Source: Asaia bogorensis | GTDB taxonomy: Bacteria; Pseudomonadota; Alphaproteobacteria; Acetobacterales; Acetobacteraceae | Assembly (NCBI GenBank): GCA_945874805.1 | Contig: CAMCJI010000002.1 | Location: 1 to 45,998 of the forward strand | Length of the DNA: 45,998 nt | Direction: 5' to 3' | The notes under the pieces: generated by a model | Told to the model about the DNA's origin: nothing | Database searches by the model: none | The model's input: the letters and a program-made list of their open reading frames with translations, nothing else | Program-made: the position numbers and the translations under genes | In this document: in pieces, positions 24,915 through 32,719 of the stretch | How the letters are laid out: each line of letters starts with the position of its first letter | Position numbering within the stretch: position 1 is the stretch's first letter

Positions 24915-25883
24915 CTACTCCGCCGCGCCGCGCTGCTTGGCCAACTCCTGCGCCGCCCATTTGTCGTGATGCGCCTTCGCCCAGTTGACGTCCACGCGGC
25001 CGTTGCCCATGGCGTCGAACGCGCCCTCCATGCCAACCGAGCCGATATAGATATGGCCGAGAATGGCGGCGATCATCACCACGGACAGCGCCCCGTGGAT
25101 CACCTGCATCACCTGCATGCCGCCGATATCGGTCACCGTGAAGGGGAACATCAGCACGAACCCGGTCGCCGCGATCAACCCGCCGAAGCCGACGACGATC
25201 CAGAAGATCATCTTCTGCCCGCCGTTGAACCGGCCCGACGGCGGATGGCCCTTGCCGATCAACCCGCCGCCCTGGCGGAACCACTCCAGATCGATCTTGT
25301 TCGGGATGTTGTGGCGGATCCAGACCAGCAGCATCAGCACGATGCCCAAGGTGAAGGGGAACGCCATGTAGTTGTGGCTATACTTGGCGATCTGCGCGAA
25401 AGCGGCGAAGGCATCCGCCCCGATCAGCGGCATCAGCACCTTGGCCCCGATCGCCACATTCAGCCCCGAAATCGCCAGAACGATCCAGGACACCGCAACC
25501 AGCCAATGCATGAACCGCTCGAACCCGCCGAAGCGGGTCAGCGTCCGGCCAGACGGCCCGCCCTCGATCGGGATGCGCCCGCGGGTGAGATAAAAAAGCA
25601 CGAGCGCGACGGTGGTGCCGATGACGAAAATGCCGATCAGCCAAGGCAGTACGCCGCGATGGTAGTCGCGGTAGGCCTGCCCGTCGGGTTGGATGAGCAC
25701 CGCCGCCTTGCCGTCCGGAATGGTGATCGACCCCGTCACCGGCTTCAACGCGCCGAGCAACTGCTCCTCCGACACCGCGGAGGTGGTGGGATTGAAACCG
25801 GAAACCGGTGCCGGCGGCCGCGTCTGCGCGTCGGCCGCGCCGGCGATGAGAAGTGCCGCAAGAGCGAAAAGAAGAGCCCGCAT
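24915..25883 (-). CDS. fdoI: Formate dehydrogenase, cytochrome b556 (gamma) subunit
   Basis: This membrane subunit takes electrons from the beta subunit through two b hemes to quinone. The 322-residue protein begins with a cleavable signal peptide (MRALLFALAALLIAGAADAQ) and a periplasmic segment of about 70 residues, then five hydrophobic helices (for example LPWLIGIFVIGTTVALVLF, HWLVAVSWIVLAISGL, MAFPFTLGIVLMLLVWI). Histidines at helix ends (FMHWLV, YSHNYM, VIHGAL, LGHIYIG) are candidate heme ligands. It has the family motif IRHNIPNKIDLEWFRQGGG. The start at ATG 25883 overlaps the beta-subunit stop (TGATG); a longer frame to 25919 lies within that gene. Confidence 0.93.
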   Translation of the reverse strand: MRALLFALAALLIAGAADAQTRPPAPVSGFNPTTSAVSEEQLLGALKPVTGSITIPDGKAAVLIQPDGQAYRDYHRGVLPWLIGIFVIGTTVALVLFYLTRGRIPIEGGPSGRTLTRFGGFERFMHWLVAVSWIVLAISGLNVAIGAKVLMPLIGADAFAAFAQIAKYSHNYMAFPFTLGIVLMLLVWIRHNIPNKIDLEWFRQGGGLIGKGHPPSGRFNGGQKMIFWIVVGFGGLIAATGFVLMFPFTVTDIGGMQVMQVIHGALSVVMIAAILGHIYIGSVGMEGAFDAMGNGRVDVNWAKAHHDKWAAQELAKQRGAAE

Positions 25884-26482
25884 CAGACTTTCACCGTTTC
25901 CTTGTAGGCCGTTTTCCAACCCCAGGCGCCGGAGCCGTAGCCGCGCTTGAGCACGCGCTCACGATAGATCTGCGCCACCATGTCGCCATCGCCGGCGAGC
26001 AGCGACTTCGTCGAGCACATCTCGGCGCACAAGGGCAACTTGCCCTCGGCCATGCGGTTGGCGCCGTATTTGGCGAACTCCACCGCCGAGCCGTCCGCCC
26101 CTTCCGGGCCGCCCGAGCAATAGGTGCACTTGTCCATCTTGCCGCGGCTGCCGAAATTGCCGACGCGCGGATACTGCGGCGCGCCGAAAGGGCAGGCGTA
26201 GAAGCAGTAGCCGCAGCCGATGCAGAGGTCTTTGCTGTGCAGCACCACCCCGTCGGCGGTGGTGAAGAAGCAATCCACCGGGCAGACGGCCGCACAGGGC
26301 GCGTCCGTGCAGTGCATGCAGGCCATCGAAACCGAGCGCTCGCCCGGCTTGCCGTCGTTGATGGTCACCACGCGGCGGCGGTTGATGCCCCAGGGCACTT
26401 CGTTGGCGTTCTTGCAGGCGGTGACGCAGGCGTTGCACTCGATACAACGATCGGCGTCGCAGAGGAATTTGACGCGGGCCAT
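25883..26482 (-). CDS. fdoH: Formate dehydrogenase, iron-sulfur (beta) subunit
   Basis: This 199-residue ferredoxin-like subunit carries four 4Fe-4S clusters between the molybdopterin subunit and cytochrome b. Cysteine groups are visible: CIECNACVTACK (near residues 13-24), CMHCTDAPCAAVCPVDC, CIGCGYCFYACPFGAP, and CTYC with CAEMC. It is shorter than E. coli FdnH/FdoH because it lacks the C-terminal membrane helix, as in other alphaproteobacterial enzymes. It begins two bases after the alpha-subunit stop. Confidence 0.95.
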   Translation of the reverse strand: MARVKFLCDADRCIECNACVTACKNANEVPWGINRRRVVTINDGKPGERSVSMACMHCTDAPCAAVCPVDCFFTTADGVVLHSKDLCIGCGYCFYACPFGAPQYPRVGNFGSRGKMDKCTYCSGGPEGADGSAVEFAKYGANRMAEGKLPLCAEMCSTKSLLAGDGDMVAQIYRERVLKRGYGSGAWGWKTAYKETVKV

Positions 26483-26484
26483 TT

Positions 26485-29394
26485 CTATGCCGCCCCTTCA
26501 TTGGCTTTGGTGATCTGGCAGAGGGTGACCTTGGTTTCCTGCATGTAGGTCACCGGGTCGTAGCCATAGGTGGTCAGCGAGTTGACGCTCTCGCCCAGCA
26601 CGTAGGGATCGGTGCCGGCGGGGTAGTTTTTCCGCTGGTCAACGCCCTGGAACCAGCCGCCGAAGTGGAAGGGCATGAACGCCACACCCTTGCCGACGCG
26701 CTCGGTCAGCATCGCCTTCACCTTCGCCTTGCTACCGTTCTCCGGCCCGGTCACCCAGACCCACCCGCCGTCCTTGATGCCGCGTTCGGCCGCATCGGCG
26801 GGATTGATCTCCACGAACATGTCCTGCTGCAACTCGGCCAGCCAGGGGTTCGAGCGCGTCTCCTCGCCGCCGCCCTCGTATTCGACCAGCCGGCCCGACG
26901 TCAGCACGATCGGGAACGACTTAGCGGTGCCGGCATCCACCGCCTTTTTCTGCACGGTGCCGCCGATATTGGCCATGCGGAAGGCCTTATAGTCCGGCAG
27001 GGTCGGGTATTGCGCCACCAGATCGGGCCGTGAGGTATAGATCGGCTCACGGTGCACCGGCACGGGGTCGGGCAGGTTGAAGGCGTTGGCCCGCGCCTTG
27101 GCATTGCCGTAGGGCACAACCCCGTGGGCGATGCACACGCGCTGGATGCCGCCCGAAAGGTCGATCGCCCAGGACACGTTGTCCGGATTATTGCCGCCGA
27201 CCCGCCGTATCACCGCCATCTCGGCCTCGGTCAGTTCGCTGTCCCAGCCGAGCTTCTTCAGCACGCCGAGGGTGAATTCCGGATAGCCGTCCTTGATGTC
27301 CGAACCGAGCGAGAAGCTGCCTTCGGCCAGCAGGGTCTCGCCGTTGCGCTCCACGCCGAACCGGGCGCGGAACGTGCCGCCACCGTCCTTCACGTGCAAT
27401 GCCGTGTTGTAGAGCGTGTGCGTGCCGGGGTGCTTCTGCTCCGGCGTGCCCCAGCAGGGCCAGGGCAGACCGTAGTAATCGCCGGCCACCGAGCCTTCCT
27501 TGGCGCGCAGGCTGGTGATGTCGAACAGATGCTGGTTCGCCATATGCTCCTTCAACCGCTCCGGCGACTGGCCGGTATAGCCGGTGGACCAGGCGCCGCG
27601 GTTGATCTCGCGGGTGATATCTTCGGCAACCGGCTGCTTGCCCTCGACCTTGATGTTCTTGAACAGCTTGTCGGCGAAGCCGAGCTTCTCGGCGAGGCGA
27701 TACATCACCTCATAGTCGTCGCGGCTCTCCCAGATCGGCTTCACCACCTGCTCGGACCACTGGATCGAGCGGTTCGAGGCGGTGCGGCTGCCCGTCGTCT
27801 CGAACTGCGTGCAGATCGGCAGCAGATAGGTGCCGTTCTTGCGCTCGCTGATATGGGCGAAGGTGGTCGGATGCGGGTCCGCCACGACGAGCAGGTCGAG
27901 CTTCTCCAGGCCCTTCACCATCTCCGGCATGCGGGTGACGGTGTTGCCGCCATGGCCGAAGACCACCATGCCCTTGATGTTGTCGCGCTGGGCAAGCTGG
28001 TCCTTGGGCAGCAGCACGGCGTCGAACCAGCGGGTGGTGGGGATGCCGCTGGCCTCCATCATCGCCTTGCTGTCAAAACGCTCCTGAAGCCATTGATAAT
28101 CAACTTCCCACACCCGCGCCCAATGGCGCCAGGCGCCCTCGGCGAGGCCGTAGTAGTAGGGCAGCGAAGTGACATCGAGGCCGGCATCCGTCGCGCCCTG
28201 CACGTTGCAATGGCCGCGGAAGATGTTCGCGCCGTTGCCGAACCCGCCGACATTGCCGGTGGCCAGCAGCAGGATGCAGTAGGCGCGCACGTTGGCGGTG
28301 CCGACAGTCTTTTGCGTCGCACCCATGCACCAGATCAGCGTGGCCGGCTTCTGCCGCGCCATCATCTCGGCGACGCGCTTGAGCTCCTCGCCCTTGATGC
28401 CGGAGACGCGTTCCACCTCGGCCGGCGGCCACTTCGCCACCTCCTTGCGCACGTCCTCCATCCCATACACGCGCTGCTTGATGAAGTCCTTGTCCTCCCA
28501 GCCGTTCTGGAAGATGTGCCACAGCATGCCCCAGATCACCGGAATATCGGTGCCCGGACGCAGGCGCAGATAGTCGGTGGCGTGTGCGGCGGTGCGGGTG
28601 AAGCGGGGGTCGATCACCACGAGATTGGCGCGGTTGACCTCCTTGGCGACCATCAGGTGCTGGAGCGAGACCGGGTGCGCCTCGGCGGGGTTGCCGCCCA
28701 TCACCACCATGGTCTTGGAATTGCGGATGTCGTTATAGCTGTTGGTCATCGCGCCATAGCCCCAGGTGTTGGCAACACCCGCGACCGTGGTGGAGTGGCA
28801 GATGCGCGCCTGGTGGTCCACCGAGTTGGTGCCCCACATCGCCGCGAACTTGCGATACAGATAGGCGCCTTCGTTCGAGAACTTGGCGCTGCCGAGCCAG
28901 AACACGCTATCCGGCCCTGAATTCTTCCGTATTTCCAGCAACTTGTCGCCGATCTCTGAGATGGCGACATCCCAGGTGATCTTCTGCCACTGCCCGTTCA
29001 CCAGCTTCATGGGCGAGCGCAGGCGCCGCGTCCCCTTCACCAGTTCGCGCACGGCAGCACCCTTGGCGCAGTGGCTGCCACGGTTGATCGGGCTGTCGAA
29101 AGCGGGCTCCTGACGGATCCACACGTCGTTCTGCACCTCGGCGATCACTGTGCAGCCGACCGAGCAATGCGTGCAGATTGCCTTGATGCGCTTGATCGGC
29201 AGCTTCGGATCAACGGCGGCGGCCTCGGCCTTGCGGACGGCCCCCAGCGTCACCGCGGCGGCGCCAAGTGCGGCGGTGGCAAAGCCGGCGCGGCGCAGGA
29301 AGGCGCGCCGGTCGAGCGCGCCGGATGACAGCTCGCCGAGGACGGATTGCAGACGGGTCTTCTGGACCTGGGAGTCGCGGCGTTTGATCAACAT
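26485..29394 (-). CDS. fdoG: Formate dehydrogenase, molybdopterin (alpha) subunit
   Basis: This catalytic subunit oxidises formate to CO2 on a molybdenum or tungsten bis-pyranopterin. The 969-residue protein has a twin-arginine signal (DRRAFLRRAGF, residues about 28-38), so it is exported folded to the periplasm. The N-terminal 4Fe-4S motif is CTHCSVGC followed by HCAKG. The active-site residue is Cys199 (codon TGC at 28800-28798, in ARICHSTT), where E. coli FdnG has selenocysteine; His200 follows. GGNPAEAHPVS and the C-terminal molydopterin-binding barrel (GWVWVTGPENG) are present. GAGGG precedes ATG. The chaperone and Tat protein genes lie upstream in the same operon. Confidence 0.96.
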   Translation of the reverse strand: MLIKRRDSQVQKTRLQSVLGELSSGALDRRAFLRRAGFATAALGAAAVTLGAVRKAEAAAVDPKLPIKRIKAICTHCSVGCTVIAEVQNDVWIRQEPAFDSPINRGSHCAKGAAVRELVKGTRRLRSPMKLVNGQWQKITWDVAISEIGDKLLEIRKNSGPDSVFWLGSAKFSNEGAYLYRKFAAMWGTNSVDHQARICHSTTVAGVANTWGYGAMTNSYNDIRNSKTMVVMGGNPAEAHPVSLQHLMVAKEVNRANLVVIDPRFTRTAAHATDYLRLRPGTDIPVIWGMLWHIFQNGWEDKDFIKQRVYGMEDVRKEVAKWPPAEVERVSGIKGEELKRVAEMMARQKPATLIWCMGATQKTVGTANVRAYCILLLATGNVGGFGNGANIFRGHCNVQGATDAGLDVTSLPYYYGLAEGAWRHWARVWEVDYQWLQERFDSKAMMEASGIPTTRWFDAVLLPKDQLAQRDNIKGMVVFGHGGNTVTRMPEMVKGLEKLDLLVVADPHPTTFAHISERKNGTYLLPICTQFETTGSRTASNRSIQWSEQVVKPIWESRDDYEVMYRLAEKLGFADKLFKNIKVEGKQPVAEDITREINRGAWSTGYTGQSPERLKEHMANQHLFDITSLRAKEGSVAGDYYGLPWPCWGTPEQKHPGTHTLYNTALHVKDGGGTFRARFGVERNGETLLAEGSFSLGSDIKDGYPEFTLGVLKKLGWDSELTEAEMAVIRRVGGNNPDNVSWAIDLSGGIQRVCIAHGVVPYGNAKARANAFNLPDPVPVHREPIYTSRPDLVAQYPTLPDYKAFRMANIGGTVQKKAVDAGTAKSFPIVLTSGRLVEYEGGGEETRSNPWLAELQQDMFVEINPADAAERGIKDGGWVWVTGPENGSKAKVKAMLTERVGKGVAFMPFHFGGWFQGVDQRKNYPAGTDPYVLGESVNSLTTYGYDPVTYMQETKVTLCQITKANEGAA

Positions 29395-29404
29395 GGCAGG
29401 GCCC

Positions 29405-29605
29405 TCAGTACCGGTTCACGCGATAGAACTGCTTCACGTGCTCGTTTTCCTTGTATTGGCTGCCACCCTTGCCTGCCGGCGGCTTCATCGCCTCGGCCGG
29501 GGCGGTGCGGGTGGCCACGGCGACGGCCACGGCGGCCGTGCCCAAGCCGAGGCGTTTGAGCACGCGGCGGCGCAGGCTGGTTTCGGCGTCGGTCTTGTCG
29601 GTCAT
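29405..29605 (-). CDS. Small formate-dehydrogenase-region Tat-signal protein
   Basis: The protein of 66 residues has a twin-arginine-like signal (RRRVLKRLGLGTAAVAVAV...APAEA) and a short mature part ending YKENEHVKQFYRVNRY. It matches the known 'formate dehydrogenase region TAT target' family found beside fdoG in many proteobacteria; its function is not established. ATG 29605 has GGAGG eight bases upstream. An in-frame ATG at 29623 overlaps the stop of the chaperone gene (ATGA) and would give 72 residues. It ends ten bases before fdoG. Confidence 0.85.
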   Translation of the reverse strand: MTDKTDAETSLRRRVLKRLGLGTAAVAVAVATRTAPAEAMKPPAGKGGSQYKENEHVKQFYRVNRY

Positions 29606-29619
29606 CGCTTGGTCCTCCG

Positions 29620-30387
29620 TCATGCCGGCAGCGCGAAGGCTGCCTGCTCGATCTCAATCACGACGCGGCCGAGCTGCCCCAGCGCTGCATAGAGCGGGGC
29701 ATCGGTGACGCGTTCCAGGTCCTTGAAGAAGCCGCGCGCCCAGGGCTGCAAATGGCGCGCGAAGAAATGCCCGTCATCGAGGGCCAAGGCGCCCTCCCCG
29801 GCGCGTATCAGCCCGGCCATCGTCTCGCACAGGAAGGCGATATGGTCCTCAGGTTCGGCGATGCCGTCGCCACGTACCAGACCCATGCGATGCAGATCGG
29901 CACGAATCTCCGCCAGCGGGCGTTCATGCAAAAAGCCGGTCAGGTAGTAGGAGGCATAAGGCATCAGCTCGCCGCCGCCGACGCCGGTGAACAGGCGGAA
30001 ATGCGCCCGCTCCTCCTGCTCCGGCGAGGTTGCGCGCGCTGCCGCGGCCAGGGCGGCGCGGGCGGTGCCAAGGTCGGACGAGTCGCCCGGCAACTGCCCC
30101 AGCCTGGCCAGCAAAGCCGCATCCGGCGCCTGCCACATCAGGGCGGCCAGCAGCGCATAGGCATCCGCCCGGCCGGCAGAAACGGCGTCGAGCTCGGCCG
30201 CAGAGACCAGCGCGGATTCGGTGTAGAGGTCGGGGCGCAGCAGCGTTCGGGGGATACCGCTGGCCGCCTCGACCGACAGAACACGATCTGGCGGCACCCG
30301 GCGCCAAGCGGATACGGCCGGCTGCGACACACCGATCAGCCGGGCCAGGGCGCTGACGCCACCCACCACTGCTATCGCCTTGTCCAA
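29620..30387 (-). CDS. YdaS-type HTH / TorD-family chaperone fusion
   Basis: The protein joins two domains. Residues about 1-58 are a Cro-like helix-turn-helix of the YdaS type: GGVSALARLIGVSQPAVSAW, VPPDRVLSVEAASGIPR and the family ending LLRPDLY. The rest (about 70-255) is a TorD/DmsD-like helical chaperone (ADAYALLAALM, LLARLGQLPGDSSDL, YASYYLTGFLHERPL, EPEDHIAFLCETMAGLI, FFARHLQPWARGFFKDLE), which would bind the Tat signal and help cofactor loading of FdoG. No ATG exists in frame. I chose TTG 30387 (GGGA seven bases upstream); TTG 30405 and 30456 are alternatives, but 30456 lies upstream of the predicted -10 box. It is the first gene of the fdo operon. Confidence 0.85.
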   Translation of the reverse strand: MDKAIAVVGGVSALARLIGVSQPAVSAWRRVPPDRVLSVEAASGIPRTLLRPDLYTESALVSAAELDAVSAGRADAYALLAALMWQAPDAALLARLGQLPGDSSDLGTARAALAAAARATSPEQEERAHFRLFTGVGGGELMPYASYYLTGFLHERPLAEIRADLHRMGLVRGDGIAEPEDHIAFLCETMAGLIRAGEGALALDDGHFFARHLQPWARGFFKDLERVTDAPLYAALGQLGRVVIEIEQAAFALPA

Positions 30388-30445
30388 CGCCGCATCCCGC
30401 AAAGGCCGCCCCCCGAAGGCGGAGCTTGCCCCGCCACATTGGGCA

Positions 30446-30464
30446 CCATAAGACAAGCTTATGG
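30446..30464. promoter_or_regulatory. Palindromic operator candidate of the fdo operon
   Basis: CCATAAGACAAGCTTATGG has perfect seven-base arms (30446-30452, 30458-30464) around a five-base centre. It covers the predicted -10 box and part of the spacer of the fdo promoter, a position typical for repression. CAAGC also recurs 20 bases away (30454 and 30474). The HTH domain of the first operon gene is the obvious candidate regulator; binding is inference. Confidence 0.6.
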
Positions 30465-30476
30465 CCGCCGAGGCAA
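30448..30476 (-). promoter_or_regulatory. Predicted sigma70-type promoter of the fdo operon
   Basis: On the minus strand TTGCCT (30476-30471) and TCTTAT (30453-30448) are 17 bases apart. Transcription would start near 30441, leaving a leader of about 50 bases to TTG 30387. Match to consensus is moderate (4/6 each). Confidence 0.45.
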
Positions 30477-30506
30477 GCCTAATTCATACGCCCGCGGTCG
30501 GTCTGA

Positions 30507-31535
30507 TCACGCCTTCCGGCGGCGGCGGGAGAGCACGCCAAGCCCGGCGAGCCCGGCGCCAAACAGCAGAGCCGATGCGGGTTCCGGCGCGTTGGCCAGC
30601 ACCAGGCCGCTCCAGGGATTCGCCCTGATCAGCGCCCCGTTGGCGGTGAAGAAAAGTTCGGTCGATGTGGTCGAGAGCGAGTTGGTCATGAACACGCCGC
30701 CATCCACGGTGCCCGCCACCGACATGGTGGTGTTGGGCGCCACGAAATAGCTGCCGACCGAGGTCTTGCCCGACCCGACGACGACGGTCGTGCCATCGGC
30801 CGCCACCACGATGACATTCGTCGCAACGGTCGAACCGGCCAGCGTAATCGAGCCCGCGGAGGTCATGCCGCCCTGGAGATAGACGAAGAAGTAGTTGCTC
30901 GCGCGCGTGCCGGACAGCACGAGATTGGTCGTCAGCGCCCCCGTCACCGTCACGGCGTTGTAGCCGTTGCGGCCGACGGAAACCGTGCCGCCCGTGCCGC
31001 CCGCCACCGTATGATCGGCAGTCAGGCCGGCAACCGTCGTACGAACGCCCTGCACCGCGGCGACGGCGGTGCTCATGTTGATCCCGGTCTTGTTGGCGTT
31101 CTCGCCGGTCAGCGCAGCCGGCGGCGTCGGCGTGCCGGTGGAGCGATAGACATCCTTATTGTAGGTCACGCCACCATTCGTGGCGTTGACCATGTTCGTC
31201 GTATCGCCGGTGCCACCAGCAATAAACCGCGAACCGACATTGTTGGCGTTGGCGGCGCCCAAGGCGACCGTTCCCTGGATCGTCGAAACGGTCGTTCCGG
31301 TGACATTCTGAATTCGGATCTGCGAATACTTCGTCGAGCTCAGGCCGCCCGCATAAACGGTGGCGCCCGCCGTGGTGATGACGTTGTTCACGTCGAACGC
31401 AGCGCCGACGCCGCCGGCTGCAAGCGAGCCGCCAAGCGAAAGCGCCTGCACGCTGGTATAAGCCACAGCCGACGCAACCGACGGCATCGCCATCGTCGCT
31501 GCCGCCATGCCAGCGAACAAACCAACCTTTTTCAT
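30507..31535 (-). CDS. Secreted choice-of-anchor A-like protein with PEP-CTERM anchor
   Basis: The 342-residue protein has a signal peptide (MKKVGLFAGMAAATMAMPSVASA) and a C-terminal PEP-CTERM anchor (APEPASALLFGAGLAGLG... then SRRRRKA). The mature part is rich in Thr, Val, Gly and Asn. Residues about 230-310 (TNVIVVAADGTTVVVGSG, GSYFVAPNTTMSVAGTVDGGVF) resemble the beta-helical 'choice-of-anchor A' adhesin-like domain; I base this on pattern memory. The next in-frame ATG upstream (31556) has no ribosome-binding site, and a frame running to 32003 enters the DUF3306 gene, so ATG 31535 is preferred. It interrupts the formate dehydrogenase island between its two minus-strand operons and has its own promoter-like sequence. 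Confidence 0.82.
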   Translation of the reverse strand: MKKVGLFAGMAAATMAMPSVASAVAYTSVQALSLGGSLAAGGVGAAFDVNNVITTAGATVYAGGLSSTKYSQIRIQNVTGTTVSTIQGTVALGAANANNVGSRFIAGGTGDTTNMVNATNGGVTYNKDVYRSTGTPTPPAALTGENANKTGINMSTAVAAVQGVRTTVAGLTADHTVAGGTGGTVSVGRNGYNAVTVTGALTTNLVLSGTRASNYFFVYLQGGMTSAGSITLAGSTVATNVIVVAADGTTVVVGSGKTSVGSYFVAPNTTMSVAGTVDGGVFMTNSLSTTSTELFFTANGALIRANPWSGLVLANAPEPASALLFGAGLAGLGVLSRRRRKA

Positions 31536-31584
31536 ATCCACTGATTCTAAAAACATGATTCGGAGCGCCTGTGAAAACGAGTCA

Positions 31585-31613
31585 GCAATACCAGAACGAC
31601 AGTCGGGGGTCAA
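31585..31613 (-). promoter_or_regulatory. Predicted sigma70-type promoter of the choice-of-anchor gene
   Basis: On the minus strand TTGACC (31613-31608) and TATTGC (31590-31585) are exactly 17 bases apart; each matches four to five consensus positions. Transcription would start near 31578, about 43 bases before ATG 31535. The rest of the 214-base gap 31536-31749 shows nothing else convincing. Confidence 0.5.
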
Positions 31614-31749
31614 CGATCTTGCGGCCAGACCGGGCGAGGCGGCATCACGGTACCGCCATCTCTCATATCCCTCACCCAACGATCCGTCATCCATCCCGCC
31701 CGCAGGTAGAGTTTTGTAACCATTTGGAGAGTTGCATCCGCGATTCCAC

Positions 31750-32244
31750 CTAGACCGGGGCCGCGCCCCCCCCGCGCCGCCGTGGCGGCGGCCCGGATTC
31801 GGGCACCGGGGCCGGCAGCGCCGCCGGCGTCGGCGGCGTCTCGGCCGGGCCCGCCACGACGACCGGCGCCGCCTCCTCCACCGGCAGTTCCGGCTCGCGC
31901 GGCGCCGTTCCCAGCGCGCGTTGCAGCAGGTCCGCCACATTGTCGATCGCCTGCAACGGCCCGTAGAACGGTGCCCCGCCCGGCGTGTTCCAGTCCCACG
32001 CATAATCCGCCAGGCCGACGAAACCGCGAATGCCCGGGTCGGTCACCCAGATGCGCCGCAGCGCCGCCGTCTTCCACGCCTCCGGCACCCGGCGCTTCAG
32101 CCAGGGGCCGATCTCATCGAGACCCAGCGAGTCCAGTATCGGCGGCTCCTCCATCGGCGGCTCCGGCACGGGTGCGGGCGCCACCGCTTCCGGCACGCCG
32201 CGCTTGCGGCGGGACCAGCGGGCGGCAAAGCCTTCCTCACTCAT
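31750..32244 (-). CDS. DUF3306 family protein
   Basis: The 164-residue protein starts with the basic FAARWSRRKR segment typical of DUF3306. It continues with a Pro/Glu-rich linker, the conserved core (SLGLDEIGPWLKRRVPEAWKTAALRRIWVTDPGIRGFVGLADYAWDWN pattern, about residues 39-86), and a Pro/Ala-rich C-terminal tail. Proteins of this family are encoded with formate dehydrogenase genes in many alpha- and betaproteobacteria; their role is unknown. It overlaps the DUF3305 gene by eight bases and is last in its operon. Confidence 0.88.
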   Translation of the reverse strand: MSEEGFAARWSRRKRGVPEAVAPAPVPEPPMEEPPILDSLGLDEIGPWLKRRVPEAWKTAALRRIWVTDPGIRGFVGLADYAWDWNTPGGAPFYGPLQAIDNVADLLQRALGTAPREPELPVEEAAPVVVAGPAETPPTPAALPAPVPESGPPPRRRGGGAAPV

Positions 32245-32719
32245 CCTCGTCGTCCTCCGGCGTCCAGTTCCGGCGCTTGCGCTTCAGGAACGGCCGCTCC
32301 ACGTGATGCTCCGCCACGAAGGCGGCGACGAAGGCCGCGATCTCCGCCGGCATCGGCACCGATTCGACGATATCGTCCCCCGCCTCGGTGAACGACTCCC
32401 CCTCCGCCGGATCGGCCGTCACGCCCACGATGGCCAGCGGCACCGGCCCCTCGCCCAGCCGCGCGCAAACCCACATGCGCGGCGTGCCGGTGGCGAGATT
32501 GTCGCGGTAGGTCGCGGTGTCCGTCCGGTGCAACGCCATCTCCCACGCCCCGGCGTAAAACCGCTCCGCCGGCCCGTCGCTGCCCAGCGCGGTCCCGGGC
32601 GCGGCATCCGGCAGGCCCGCCAGCACGGCCACCGGCCGCCACAGCGCATCCGCCCAGCGGGTGACGGCCTGCCGCCGCTCCACCACCACGCCGACCATCA
32701 TGCTGGCGGTCGCACTCAT
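32237..32719 (-). CDS. DUF3305 family protein
   Basis: The 160-residue cytoplasmic protein shows the DUF3305 pattern: VGVVVERR...TRWADALWRPVAVL near the start, WEMALHRTDTATYRDNL (about 59-75) and PRMWVCAR. The C-terminus is charged (FLKRKRRNWTPEDDEDE). It is a formate-dehydrogenase-linked family of unknown function. Its start overlaps the stop of the DUF6352 gene (ATGA), indicating coupled translation and perhaps a complex. Confidence 0.88.
   Translation of the reverse strand: MSATASMMVGVVVERRQAVTRWADALWRPVAVLAGLPDAAPGTALGSDGPAERFYAGAWEMALHRTDTATYRDNLATGTPRMWVCARLGEGPVPLAIVGVTADPAEGESFTEAGDDIVESVPMPAEIAAFVAAFVAEHHVERPFLKRKRRNWTPEDDEDE

Noticed and set aside
28798-28800. Selenocysteine codon in formate dehydrogenase
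   Set aside because: The codon at the metal-ligand position is TGC; there is no in-frame TGA in the alpha-subunit gene.
27052-28920. Long open frame of 622 codons on the plus strand inside fdoG
   Set aside because: Shadow frame of the formate dehydrogenase alpha gene; rich in Arg, His and Ala without any recognisable domain.
30454-30456. TTG at 30456 as start of the HTH-TorD gene
   Set aside because: It lies within the palindrome and upstream of the predicted -10 box, so it would not be in the transcript; downstream TTG codons fit the domain start better.
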